Source: Dipteris shenzhenensis
Lineage: Eukaryota; Polypodiophyta; Polypodiopsida; Gleicheniales
DNA: 64,000 nucleotides
Strand: one strand, 5' to 3'
NCBI GenBank assembly: GCA_047967505.1
Contig: CM106538.1
The position numbers were made by a program, and so were the translations under genes. Positions 47,390 to 60,462 of this stretch are shown here, piece after piece. Below the pieces are notes generated by a model. The model had not been told where the DNA came from and made no database searches. It worked only from the letters and a program-made list of their open reading frames with translations. How positions within the stretch are numbered: position 1 is the stretch's first letter; each line of letters opens with the position of its first letter.

Positions 47390-47550
47390 TATTGGGAGTT
47401 AAAAAATCATCCTTATTGCCTGTTGATGCAAAATCATCACTAGGAAGTGACAGTGTGGTTAAATACCACTTTCGTCAGTTTTGCAGATTTGCCCTTGTGA
47501 GGAAAAAGCTGTGTTTTTTGCAGTGATAGAATATTTTGCAGTGTTCTGTA

Positions 47551-50500
47551 ATGGCGTCTGATTCTCTTTCACAGATTGTCACTGAAAAGCTTGACAAGAA
47601 TAACTTCCAAGCATGGAAGTTTAGAATGACGAATTTCCTTATGGGAAAAGGCTATTGGGAGTTCATTACAGGAAATGAAGAAGAACCAATTCTTCCTAAT
47701 GTTCCCAATCAACAGGAAATGCAGGCATTTAAAGGATGGCATGAGAGAGCCGGAAAAGTTATGTACTGACTGTCTATCAGTATTTCAGATTCTATGATTG
47801 TGCATATTCAGGATGCAAGTACGCCAAAGCAGGCATGGGATACTTTGGCAAAAATGTACATCACAAATACACAAGCTAGGAAAATGTAGCTCAAGCAGGA
47901 GTTGCACAATGTGCGGAGAGAAAATATGAGCATCAATGACTACCACATGAAGGTGAAGAAAATTGCAAATGCACGTGCTTCCATTGGGTCGCGAGTGGAA
48001 GACGATGATTTAGTCTTTGTGACCTTGAATGGTCTAGGAAAGGATTATGCACAGTTCGAGACATCCATTGCCATTCGTGAAAAATTTCCTGATTGTGAGG
48101 AGTTGTTTGCTCTCTTAATTTCCGAAGAGCAGAGAAATGGTGGTGCATCTTCTTCAGGAGGAACTTCAAAAGAAATTGTCTTCTACTCAAATGCTGAAAG
48201 AGGTAGAGGCAGAAGTAGAGTAGGCCGATCTGGACGCCATGGTAGAAATCAAAATACGCATCAAACTCAAGAAAACCAGTCTTATGGAGGAGGACGTGGT
48301 CACTATAGAGGTAGGGGAGCCAAAGAGGTCGTGGTGGATGGCAGAGAGGCCAAAATGCAAAAAGCAATGTTGAGTGCTACTACTGTGGTAAAATGGGTCA
48401 TATGGCTAAAGAGTGCTACAAAAAGGAGAATGACGTTATGAATGGAAAATTGCAGCAAGGCAATTATCCATCTTCTAGTAGACAGGGTGATGATAGAAAT
48501 GAGCATTTGTTTATGGTGCAGCACATGACCAATTCTGTGACAAGTGTAGAAGAAAGTAATGATGTGTGGTATGTTGACTCAGGTGCATCAAACAACATGA
48601 TAGGTCATGCAAAATGGATGCAGGATGCAAGGAAAATAGAAAGACCTGGATTTGTGGAGACTGGTGATGATACTGCACATCCCATTGTGCAAATTGGTAA
48701 AATTCCTTTGTCTATGCAGGATGGGAAAAAGAAATACCTGTTTGATGTATTTCATGTCCCGAATATCACCAAGAAAAATAATGGTCGCTTGATAGCAAAA
48801 GGAAAGAAGAAGGGCATGATGTTTACGTTGGATGTGGACATGCCTGAATTGAGTGTAGCAATGTTTGCACATGGGACCAGTGTAGTTGTAGATATTGATA
48901 TCTGGCATAAACGCATTGGTCATGTTAATGTACAGTGACTTAAATCAATGCAAGCCCAAAACATTGTTACAGGATTGCCTAAATTCAAGGTTGCAGAAAT
49001 GCATAAGGTATGTGAAGCCTGTCAATTTGGAAAATAGGCAAGGAAACCATTTCCTAGACATGTTCAAGAGAGTAAGAAGCCATTGGAATTAATCCAGTCT
49101 GATGTGTGAACTCCTAAAACTGCATCTATTGGAGGCTGTCATTATTTTATCACTTTTATTGATGACTATAGTAGAAAAGTTTGGGTGTATTTTATAAAAA
49201 AGAAAAGTGAAGTGTTTGGGCATTTCAAAGCTTTTAAACCTATGGTTGAAAAAGAAACAGGCCTGTAAATAAAATGCCTAAGGTCAGATGGAGGGGGAGA
49301 GTACCTCCCAAATGAGTTTGCAAGGCTCCTACAGAAGCATGGCATAAAGCAGCAATATTCATGCAGTCATACCCAACAGCAAAATGGACTTGCAGAAAGG
49401 AAAAACAAGCATATTGGAGAGGTATATTGGGCCATGGTAAATGAAAAAGACCTACCAGATTATTATTGGGCTGAAGCAATTGCTACAGTAGTTTACATAA
49501 TGAACAGGACTCCCACTATAGCAACACATGGCATGACGCCAGAGGAGATGTATATTGGTAGGAAACCGGATATTTCTCATTTGAAAATTTTTGGTTGCAT
49601 TGCCTATGTTCATGTGCCAGATGAGTTGAGGTCCAAGTTGGATCTAAAAGCTGAGAAGTGCATCTTTATTGGCTATTCTCTACAACAGAAAGGGTATAGA
49701 TGCTATAACCACTCTACTCGTAAGTTTACTTTGAGCAGAGATGCTATTTTTGATGAGATGAGCAGCTGGTATAAACCAGTAAATGTGATTGATGATATAG
49801 ATGCACAAAATGGTATTGCTGCATAGAACTCACAGCAGCAATTACAAAGTATTAGTGGACCTACAGTGTCCTCTAGCAGTGGTTCACATACTTCACCATG
49901 GACAGGCAGATTGAGATCATGAGAATCTCCTCAAAGCAATGTAGATAGTGGTATGCAGGTATCACAAAAAGGAAAAGAGAAGGTAGATCAACCCATGTTT
50001 GATGTGAATGCAGGTCACTCTTATGTGGATGGTGAATCAAGTGGCTCAGAATAGAGCATTGATGATGAGTTGGGTATTCCTTCTATTGTTACACCTAGAG
50101 TAAGGAAGACCAGGGATGTTTTGAGAGCACCTGGAAGTGAGCCTATTTTGCATAGGTCTACCAGAGCTAGGTATCCTGTGGATAGGCTAAAATATGATGG
50201 AATTACAACCATTCACTATGCATATATGGTCAAAGTAATACAGGAACCAAAACCCACTTCTTTTGAGCAAGCCATGGGAAAAGAAAAATGGGAGAAGCCA
50301 TGGATGAAGAAATGGATGCCTTGGAAGAAAATGCTACATGGGAATTGGTGCCTTTGCCTAAAGACAAGAATGGAATTGGCTATAAGTGGGTTTATAAGGT
50401 GAAGCACAATGTAGATGGTTTTGTGAGTAGATACAAGGCAAGATTAGTTGTCAAGGGGTATGCACAGACATATGGCATTGATTATGAAGAAACATTCAGT

Positions 50501-51715
50501 CCGGTTGCAAGGATGGCAACCGTAAGAGTAGTCATTGCTATGGCTGCATCAAAGGTCTTTGCATCAGATGGACGTAAAGAATGCCTTCTTGCATGGTGAT
50601 TTGCAAGAAGAGGTCTTTATGGAGCAGCCAGCAGGTTATGTTCATGCTGTTCATCCTGAGTTTGTTTGTCGGTTGAAGAAAGCCTTGTATGGCTTGAAGC
50701 AAGTAGCTAGAGCATGGTCTGACAAGATAGGACAATATCTTGTCACTATTGGCTTGAAGATTTCCAAGGCAGATTTCTCACTTTATGTGAGAAAAATAGA
50801 GAAAAGTATTATGTTGCTTGTCATTTATGTTGATGATTTGGTCATCACAGGTGATAGTGATGAAGATATCCTTCATGTGAAAATGCTATTGAAGCAGAAG
50901 TTTGAGATGAAGGATTTGGGAGAGTTGCGTTATTTCTTGGGCATTGAGGTGATTAGATCACCAAGTGGGATACAGCTCTTGTAGAGGCAGTATGGATTGG
51001 ACATGCTGTCCAAATATGGGATGATGGCTATAAGCCTATCTCAGTTCCTTTGGAGCAGAATGTGAAGCTGAGCGCAGATGCAGGTGAGCTTCTGGAAGAC
51101 CCTACTATGTACAGATGCATAGTAGGAAGTTTGATTTATATGACTATTACCAAGCCAGATTTGAGCTATGTTGTTGGATTGGTAAGTCAATTTATGTAGG
51201 CTCCAAGGAAACTGCATTTGGATGCGGCTAGACACATACTCAGGTATGTGAAGTCCACATTGCAGTATGGACTATTTTATGAGACTAGGGTTCAGACACA
51301 GTTGCATGGATACAATGATGCTGATTGGGCTAGTAGTATTTCTAATAGACGATCTACCAGTGGATATGTGCTCTTTTGGGAGTGCTGCAGTCACTTGGAA
51401 TAGCGAGAAATAGCCTACAGTTGCCTTGTGAAGCACAGAGGCTGAGTACAAGGGTGCAGCAATGGCTGCATGTGAGGTAGCTTGGTTGCATAAGCTACTT
51501 CATGATATGCATCAGTCTACAAATGGGCCAGTTGTTATTTATTGTGACAACATGAGCAGTATACACTTGGCAAATAACCCAGTCTATCATGCTAGAACAA
51601 AGCACATTGAGGTACATTATCACTGGAGAAGGTTTGACTAGGTGTTATTGATCTAGTTTATGTCAGCACAGAGGAACAGGTAGCTGACATATTCACGAAG
51701 GCATTGGGCGTAGAG
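47551..51715 (+). pseudogene. gag-pol pseudogene of Copia-1F
   Basis: ATG 47551 with glutamine kept at codon 8. Stops: TGA 47767-47769, TAG 47887-47889, TGA 48936-48938 and TAG 49035-49037. About 90 bp between protease and integrase are deleted (near 48772), and a small deletion in RT near 50555 shifts frame. Surviving parts include the DSGAS protease box near 48580 and YVDD near 50830. The end is cut in RNase H after 'KALGVE'. D shares this copy's two gag stops, and G shares the gag TAG and both integrase stops. Confidence 0.92.
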
Positions 51716-52619
51716 TGGAGCCAGCATTTCTAGTCCTAAAGAGTGCAACACAATCACCTTATACGAGAAGGTAGACAAGATTGGGATCACATTGCAGTGA
51801 GGGGTGATAGTAGAAATAGGCATGGTGAAAATGAGTGGAAGAGTAGTGGAGCGGATGAGCAAAGTAGAGCATGGGAGGAAGAGACCTGGAGGTTTGTGGC
51901 AAAATGCCAAATGCCAAATGCCACAGACCTTATATATTACAAAGTTTGACCCACCGTGGTGACTGGAGGCTTGGTATTTTATCCAAATAATCATGACTAC
52001 CACCAAGTTAATTAATCAAAATAAAAGGAGGGTGCCATCCAAATAATCATGAGACAATTTTAAGCAAAGTAGCCAAATGCCAAATGCCACAGACCTTATA
52101 TTAATCAAAGTTCGATCCACCAGGGATCATCTTCTTCTTCCCCCTTTTCACCAATAGGCCCGATGTGCCATCCAAATAACCATGAGCCATTTTAAACCAC
52201 CACCTTTATTAATCAAAATCTGAGGAGGGTTGGACATCCAAATTTAATCATGCTCCATATTAATTGTAGGCCACCGCAATGGCTGGTAATTGACTACTAG
52301 CTCAGTGGAATCTTAGGTTCCACCCTAGATGCCACCGCGCCACCAATGGTAGTGGTGGTAATTAATTACGATGTGGCTAGTAATCATGAAGGAGACTCCA
52401 CCATCTTGGTAATTAATCGATAATTAATTGTGGTAATTAATGGCACTCTATTCAGCATGCAAGCTTGGTGAGACTGGTAATTAACTGCATTCTACTAATC
52501 ATGAAGCTCGACGGTGGTAACTAACTTTAGATGCCACTGTCTTGGTAATTAACTGGTAATTAAGTGGTAATTAATGTGGTAATAAACTACACTCTATTGA
52601 GCATGCAAGCCCAAAGAGA
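51716..52619. repeat. Dispersed repeat, copy 2
   Basis: The first 270 bp match 21822-22200 in order and orientation. After that come repeated phrases 'AAATGCCAAATGCCACAGACC', 'CCATCCAAATAATCATGA' and many 'GGTAATTAA' blocks, related to the array of about 240 bp at 22281-23340. No coding sequence is recognised. Copia-1F breaks off where it begins and Copia-1G is inserted where it ends. Confidence 0.75.
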
Positions 52620-52971
52620 TGTTGAGATATCGAGCTCCACTCGTGATATGCCAAGGTGACCATTGTGCATTTATGTCACCGACTTGTTAGCTGCAGATGC
52701 CGTTGGTACACCACCCATGAATAATAGCTGGATGATAGCTATCCTTATCTACTCTAGTTCGTGGCTCAGTTAGTATGCCACCTTAGTTAGCTGAGTTTGG
52801 TTTGAGACCCACATATAGGGTTCTTCTATTTCTTTGTACTAGAGTTCTTTTGGCTTTCACAACTAAGAAGAGAAAAACTATTTTCAGCCTCCACCCTTGT
52901 GTGTATTCCCCCATTGTGTATGTGAGAAAGCCACAAGTGAGATTCCTTCCCTCTCTCCCACTATCTTCACA
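52620..52971 (+). repeat. 5' LTR of Copia-1G
   Basis: 352 bp, TGTTGAG...CTTCACA, followed by TGGTATCAAAGCC. Confidence 0.94.
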
Positions 52972-53459
52972 TGGTATCAAAGCCTTGTTCGTGGTAAGGA
53001 GCTCAAGAAAGAAAACCAAGTTCACGGTATCATGGTAAGAGGACTAGTGTTGCTTTCCTTTTTTGAGTTTGGGAGCAAATCTCTACAGGTAGCATAACTG
53101 GAAGTGCAAGAGTGCACTATCTCAAATTGAGATGCCCTTCGACTTTTTCTGATTCGAGGCCATTTCAGGGCCCGTTTTGAAGGTGGAAGTTCTTCGCAGG
53201 CACTCAGAAAAAGGCCCTGTTTTTGCTGTGCAGGCCACTGCTCTGTAGGTCGGTGAAAAGTTGCCGTAGACATTGCATCGTATTCCTATGCACAAAGATA
53301 TTGGGAGTTGTAGAATCATCCTTGTTGCCTGTTGATGCGAAATCGTCACTAGGAAGTGACTGTGTGGTCAAATACCACTTTCATCAGTTTTGCAGATCTG
53401 ACCATGTGAGGCAAAAGCTGTGTTTTTTGCAGTGACAGAATATTTTGCAGTGTTTTGTA

Positions 53460-56400
53460 ATGGCATCTAATTCTCTTTCATAGATTGTCACTGAAAAGTT
53501 TAAGCATGGAAGTTTAGAATGACGAATTTCCTTATGGGAAAAGGCTATTGGGAGTTCATTACAGGAAATGAAGAAGAACCAATTCTTCCTAATGTTCCCA
53601 ATCAACAGGAAATGCAGGCATTTAAAAGATGGCATGAGAGAGCCAGAAAAGTTATGTACTATTAGTATTTCAGATTCTATGATTGTGCATATTCAGGATG
53701 CAAGTATGCCAAAGCAGGCATGGGATACTTTGGCAAAAATGTTCAGCACAAATACACAAGCTAGGAAAATGTAGCTCAAGCAAGAGTTGCACAATGTGCA
53801 AAGAGAAAATATGAGCATCAATGACTACCACATGAAGGTGAAGAAAATTGCAGATGCACTTGCTTCCATTGGGTCGCTAGTGGAAGATGATGATTTAGTT
53901 TTTGTGACCTTGAATGGTCTAGGAAAGGATTATGCACAGTTCTGGACATCCATTGCCGTTCGTGAAAAATTTCCTGATTTTGAGGAGTTGTTTGCTCTTT
54001 TAATTTCTGAAGAGCAGAGAATGGTGGTGCATCTTCTTCAGGAGGAACTTCAAAAGAAACTGTCTTCTACTCAAATGCTGGAAGAGGTAGAGGCAGATGT
54101 AGAGGAGGTTGATCTAGAGGCCATGGTAGAAATTAGAATATGCAGCAAACTCAAGAAAACCAGTCCTTTAGAGGAGGACGTGGTAACTCTAGACGCAGGG
54201 GGAGCCAAAGAGGTCATGGTGGATGGCAAAGAGGCCAAAATGAAAACAGCAATGTTGAATGCTACTATTGTGGTAAAATGGGTCATATGGCTAAAGGCTG
54301 CTACAAAAATCAGAATGACATTATGACTGGAAAATTGCAGCAAGGCAATTATGCATCTTCTAGTAGACAGGGTGATGACAGAATGAGCATCCTTTTATGG
54401 TGCAACACATGACCAATTCTATGACAAGTGCAGAAGAAAGCAATGATGTGTGGTATGTTGACTCAGATGCATCAAACCACATGACAGGTCATGCAGAATG
54501 GATTGCAAGGAAAATGGAAAGACCAAGATTTGTGGAGACTGGTGATGATAGTGCACATCTTATTGTGCAGATTGGTAAAATTCCTTTGTCTATGTAGGAT
54601 GGGAAAAAGAAATACCTGTCTGATGTATTTCATGTCCCGAACATCACCAAGAACCTGGTTTCTATTGGTCAAATGGTTGAGCAGGGCTTGCAGGTCAGAT
54701 TTAATCCTCATGGATGCTTTGTTGAGGATATGAAAAATAATGGTTGCTTGATAGCAAAAGCAAAGAAGAAGGGCAGGATGTTTATGTTGGATGCAGACAT
54801 GCCTGAATTGAGTGCAGCAATGTTTGCACATGGGACTAGTGTAGTTGCAGATATTGATATCTGGCATAAACGCATTGGTCATGTTAATGTACAGTGACTT
54901 AAATCAATGTAGGCCCAAAATATTGTTGCAGGATAGCCTAAATTCAAGGTTGCAGAAATGCATAAGGTATGTGAAGCCTGTCAATTTGGAAAATAGGCAA
55001 GGAAACCATTTCCTAGGCATGTTCAAGAGAGTAAGAAGCCGAAAGTTTGGGTGTATTTTATGAAAAAGAAAAGTGAAGTGTTTGGGCACTTCAAAGCTTT
55101 TAAAGCTATGGTTGAAAAAGAAAAAGGATTGCAAATAAAATGCCTAAGGTCAAATGGAGGGGGAGAGTACCTCTCGAATGAGTTTGCAAGGTTCCTACAG
55201 GAGCATGGCATAAAGCAGCAATATTCATGCAATCATACCCCACAATAAAATGGACTTGCAGAAAGGAAAAACAGGCATATTGGAGAGGTATCTTAGGCCA
55301 TGCTAAATGAAAAAGACCTTCCAGATTATTATTGGGCTGAAGTAGTTGCTACAGTAGTTTACATAATGAACAGGACTCCCACTGCAGTGATACATGGCAT
55401 GACGCCAGAGGAGATGTATATTGGCAGGAAACCAGATATTTCTCATTTGAAAATTTGTGGTTGCATTGCCTATGTTCATGTGCCAGATGAGTTGAGGTCC
55501 AAGTTGGATCCAAAAGCTGAGAAGTGCATCTTTATTGGTTATTCTCTGCAGCAGAAAGAGTATAGATGCTATAACCCTTCTATTCATAAGTTTAAAGTGA
55601 GCAGAGATGTTGTTTTTGATGAGATGAGCAGCTAGTATAAACTAGTAAATGTGATGATTGATGTAGATGCAAAAAATGGTAATCTTGCACAGAATTCACA
55701 ACAGCAATCACAAAATATTAGTGGACCTGTAGTGTCCTCTAGCAGTGGTTCACATACTTCGCCATGGACAGGCATATTGAGATCAGGAGAATCTCCTCAA
55801 AGCAATCCAGATAGTGGTATGCAAGTATCACAAAAAGGAAAAGAGAAGGTAGATCAGCCCATGTTTGATGTGAATGCTAGTCACTCTTATGTGGATGGTG
55901 AATCCAGTGGCTCAAAACAGAGCATTGATGATGAGTTGGGTATTCCTTCTATTGTTACACCTGGAGTAAGGATGACCAGGGATGTTTTGAGAGCACCTAG
56001 AAGTGAGCCTATTTTGCATAGGTCTACCGGAGCTAGATATCCTATGGATAGGTTGAAATATGATGGATTTACAGCCATTCACTATGCCTATATGGTCAAA
56101 GTGATACAGGAACCAGAACCCACTTCTTTTGAGCAAGCCATGGGAAAAGAAAAATGGGAGAAAGCCATGGATGAAGAAATGGATGCCTTGGAAGCAAATG
56201 CTACATGGGAATTGGTGCCTTTGCCTAAAGACAAGAATGCAATTGGCTATAAGTGGGTTTATAAGGTGAAGCACAATGCAGATGGTTTTGTGAATAGATA
56301 CAAGGCAAGGTTAGTTGTCAAGGGGTATGCACAGACATATGGCATTGATTATGAGGAAACATTCAGTCCGGTTGCAAGGATGGCAACCGTAAGAGCAGTC

Positions 56401-57701
56401 ATTGCTATGGTTGCATCAAAGGGATGGTCTTTACATCATATGGATGTAAAGAATGCCTTCTTGCATGGTGATTTGCAAGAAGAGGTCTTTATGGAGTAGC
56501 CACCAGGTTATGTTCATGCTGTTCATCCTGAGTTTGTTTGCAGGTTGAAGAAAGCCTTGTATGGCTTGAAGCAAGCGCCTAGAGCATGGTCTGACAAGAT
56601 AGGATAGTATCTTGTCACTATTGGCTTTCAGATTTCCAAGGCAGATTTCTCACTTTATGTGAGAAAAACAGAGAAAGGTATTATGCTGCTTGTCATATAT
56701 GTTGATGATTTGATCATCACAGGTGATAGTGATGAAGATATCCTTCATGTGAAAATGCTATTGAAGCAGAAGTTTGAGATGAAGGATTTGGGAGAGCTGC
56801 ATTATTTCTTGGGCATTGAGGCGATTAGATCACCAAGTGGGATACGGCTCTTGCAGAGGCAGTATGGATTGGACATGCTGTCCAAATATGGGATAACAGG
56901 CTGTAAGCCTATTTCAATTCCTTTGGAGCAGAATGTGAAGCTGAGCGCAGATGCAGGTGAGCTTCTGGAAGACCCTACTATGTACAGACGCATAGTAGGA
57001 ATTTTGATTTATATGACTATTACCAAGCCAGATTTGAGCTATGCTATTGGATTGGTAAGTCAGTTTATGCAGGCTCCAAGGAAACCACATTTGGATGCAG
57101 CTAGATGCATACTCAGGTATGTAAAGTCCACATTGCAGTATGGACTATTTTATGAGGCTGGGGTTCAGATACAGTTGCATGGATACACTGATGCTGATTG
57201 GGGGCTGGTAATATTTTTTATAGACAATCTACCAGTGGATATGTGTTCTCTTTTAGGAGTGCTGCAATCACTTGGAGCAGCAAGAAACAGCCTATAGTTG
57301 CCTTGTCAAGCACAGAGGCTGAGTACAGGGGTGCAGCAATGGTTGCATGTGAGGTAGCTTGGTTGCATAAGCTACTCTATGATATGCATGAGTCTACAGA
57401 TGGGCCACTTGTCATTTATTGTGACAACATGAGTAGTATACACTTGGCAAATAACCTAGTCTATCATGCTAGAACAAAGCACATTGAGGTGCATTATCAC
57501 TATGTGCGGGAGAAGGTTTTACTACGTCTTATTAATCTAGTTTATGTCAGCACAGAGGATCAGGTAGCTGACATATTCACAAAGGCATTGGGCATAGAGA
57601 AACTGCGTAAGTTCAGAGACCTGCTTGGTGTGCAGGAATTGGGATTTAGCTCGAGGGGGAGTGTTGAGATATCGAGTTCCACTCATGATATGCCAGGGTG
57701 A
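53460..57701 (+). pseudogene. gag-pol pseudogene of Copia-1G
   Basis: ATG 53460 has TAG at codon 8 (53481-53483). A further TAG at 53772-53774 is shared with A, D and F. TGA 54895-54897 and TAG 54994-54996 in integrase are shared with F. A deletion near 55040 removes roughly 95 bp including catalytic integrase residues. The protease box reads DSDAS. Reverse transcriptase keeps YVDDLIITG near 56700, with stops near 56497 and 56606. A small insertion near 57200 shifts frame in RNase H. The normal stop is lost, so the frame runs into the LTR. Confidence 0.93.
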
Positions 57702-57960
57702 CCATTGTGCATTTATGTCACCGACTTGTTAGCTGCAGATGCGGTTGGTACACCGCCCATGAATAATAGCTGGATGATAGCTATCCTTATCTACTCTAGT
57801 TCGTGGCTCAGTTAGTATGCCAACTTCGTTAGCTGAGTTTGGTTTGAGACCCACATATAGGGTTCTTCTATTTCTTTGTACTAGAGTTCTTTTGGCTTGC
57901 ACAACTAAGAAGAGGAAAACTGTTTTCATCAGCCTCCACCCTTGTGTGTATTCCCCCATT
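57662..57960 (+). repeat. Truncated 3' LTR of Copia-1G
   Basis: It starts TGTTGAG after GAGGGGGAG, follows the family LTR to CCCCCATT and then changes to unrelated sequence. About 53 bp of LTR end are missing. Confidence 0.9.
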
Positions 57961-58250
57961 AGTATTCCCCAACAAAATCAATTTCCATCTAGCCCGAATA
58001 TAGAATTGAAGCATCAAACCTGTATTCCTCACTGTAGCTTTTATCTTGAACCACACTTCCCTCACCTCAATACAAGAAAAAACAAGTGTTTAACAAATTC
58101 TATCATCCGCCCACAAAATGGGCACAATGGATTCATGGCAATTCATCTGGCCAATTTGACCAGTAGCAATACTTGCATTGACTTTTATAGAAGAAAACTC
58201 GCCCACCCAATCTTGCATTATTTCCACAACCCTTTCATCTTGGCAAACCA

Positions 58251-59943
58251 TCACTTACCTCCCCTCCTTAATCTTAAGGTCCATAATGCTAGGTTAGGCA
58301 CACTCAATAGCCTCTTATACACTATTTTTGTAGTAAACTTATTGAGCGGGGTATGCCCCAGTACCCATTGATATGTCAGCCAGCTTTTAGAACTAACTAC
58401 ATTAGATGGCCTCTCCTCAGGGATCAAGCTAGACACCCTTTCTAATAGCTATACTTCTGGGGAATTTAAAGCAAACCTTACTTTGATTTCATGCAACGGG
58501 GTCTAGCCAACTCTCCTAGCATCTCAGAGATAACTCCATGATTGAATCCCATTGCATTGCAGCCCTCTGGCTCTTTGGATATCAAAAAAATGCAAGCTGA
58601 CAATTTTATCCTTCACTACCAACCCCCACCAAATGTTTTCAACAAGACTACCATGCCCCCTCAAGCCTTTTCTTCCTTTCCATGACACAAAAAGACAACA
58701 ATGTTTCCAAGCCACTACCAAGCCTACAATTAAATCAGACCCATGAATTTCTAGAGGACAAAAGGATACGGCCGTTTCATACCAAGACATATAGCTCCAC
58801 ATACCCACCACCTTGCCAGTACCTTGCCGAAGAACCATCTGGTGAGATCTACCCAGGGTATTTCAACCGCAAATAGCTTTGGGAGCCACTTACAAATCAA
58901 TGCCATATTTCTTAGCACCGTGTCTAGCAATCCTAGACCCCATGTAGCTTGGGAGCCTTTAGAACATCCTATGGAATATAATGGATTATTCTCCTTCCTC
59001 CTTCCTTGGCCCATAGAAATGCTCTAAGAAAACACTCAGTTTCAAGCCAATGTGACTTTTTGAAATTCCATACAGAAGCAATCTAAGTTGTGGTGTGGCT
59101 AATAGAACATGTTGCACTATTAGAAACCTTGCATTCCACCCAAGACATAGCCCCACTGCCCACTGCTTGAGTTTTTGTTCCATTTTCTCCACCCAATTAA
59201 ACCTCTGCCTCAATGAGACCCCCAAGCCAAGAGGAGACCCAAGATATTTGCTGAACTCACCCCTCCTTACCCATTGAATAGGTAAATCGTCCTCCCAATG
59301 AAACCAAGGAAAGGCTTCTACCATCCTGCAAAATGCATCACCAAAACCCAAGCGACTCAACACAACAGCATAAAATCCCATGTTACTCTATCATACGCCT
59401 TGTCTAGATCAATTCCAAACAGAACACATCTTTGACCCACTAAGCAAGCATAATCCAAAGCACTTGAAACGTAAAAATATTCTCGAAAATGTCTCTTGAT
59501 CTAATGAAGTCATTCTACTCTTTGTCGACTACTTGTGTACAAACATCTTGAATTATGAGACCCAACACCTTAGCTAACACTTTATAAGATGTGTTTAGCA
59601 TAGTTATAGGTCTCCAATCTCCCACCCACAAGCATTCTTGGCATTTTGGAAAGAGCTTAACTAACCCAACATTTACATCATTGGAGAGAAAACCCCTTTT
59701 CATAGCAAAGTTTGCCATGTCTACCAGATCACCTTTGAGTTCATCCCAAAATGCAACAAAGAACCCATCATGACCAGGAGATTTCTCCTTTTCCATAGCA
59801 GAAATAGCCTCCCAAAGTTCCTCCTCTGTGAACGGTCTTGGCCATGTATAGACCTCTAATACTCGGACACTCGCACCTGAACATCCTCCATCAACTCTCT
59901 TCCCACTAGAAATCACATAACCCTGTGTCACCCACAATGGCAC
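58251..59943 (-). pseudogene. LINE reverse transcriptase and C-terminal region
   Basis: The first RT part (59515-59943) has 'EKSPGHDGFFVAFWDE' and 'DWRPITMLNTSYKVLAKVL'. Then 'FGIDLDKAYDRVTWDF' lies near 59378-59420, and the next frame continues to 'EFSKYLGSPLGL' near 59235 and 'WVEKMEQKLKQW'. The region between KAYDRV and the YLG box is far too short, and no F/YADD box is present, so the catalytic core was deleted. Downstream 'GLGLLDTVLRNMALICKWL' (58751-59014) and 'WWGLVVKDK' (58524-58838) belong to the C-terminal part. Confidence 0.85.
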
Positions 59944-60462
59944 TAAGGTCTGCCCAAAAAACTTCGGCTATGTGCCAAATTTTAGTACTTAACCAATCTA
60001 CTTTATTTATCAAGCACTCGATCCACTCTCTCCCTGATGTGCTTGTTCCTAACTGATTGAAAGAACACATTAGCAGTGTAATCACCCAGTGGTAGCTAGA
60101 GCTGTCTACTCTTTACTCGAGCGTCTTTACTCGAGCGGTCTTAGTCGCCTCCATCTCCCTAGCCTTCAACTCAACTTTAGTTTCTACCAATAACATCTCC
60201 AACACCTGATCCAGAGGACTTACACCTAAAGCATCCTTCAAAGCTAACCTGCCATGCTGTATCACCTCCTCCTCTATGTATTTGTGTATCTTTAGCTCCT
60301 TTGACCAATCTCTGGACACTTGCAAAAGTGCCCTGATAACTTTGTCTCACCTCGCACATGGTCTTCTACACCAGCCACAACTTCCCTCGAGGCACTATGT
60401 ATTTTCCTATAGAATGACTTAGACTTTAGCAAAGCATTATCAAATTTATATGGCACATCCAA

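Larger units (their letters stand above)
45577..51715 (+). mobile_element. Copia-1E/F chimera with duplicated leader-gag
   Basis: One LTR (45577-45929), a leader and most of gag (part E) run to about 47389, where the sequence jumps back into leader sequence and continues through a second gag, protease, integrase, RT and RNase H (part F), ending at about 51715 inside RNase H. The joint shares only 3 bp (AGA). E and F carry different diagnostic mutations, so this is recombination between two different copies, not a simple tandem duplication. No 3' LTR remains. The 5 bp before the LTR are CTCTC. Confidence 0.85.
52620..57960 (+). mobile_element. Copia-1G, near full-length, 3' LTR truncated
   Basis: It has a 5' LTR (52620-52971), primer-binding site (52972-52984, one change), gag-pol and a 3' LTR lacking about the last 53 bp. 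The truncation point joins LINE sequence at a short shared TATTCCCC, so a deletion between the two elements is likely. AGAGA (52615-52619) precedes the element and its partner is lost. By eye the LTRs differ at about 10 positions plus a 3-bp insertion. Confidence 0.92.
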
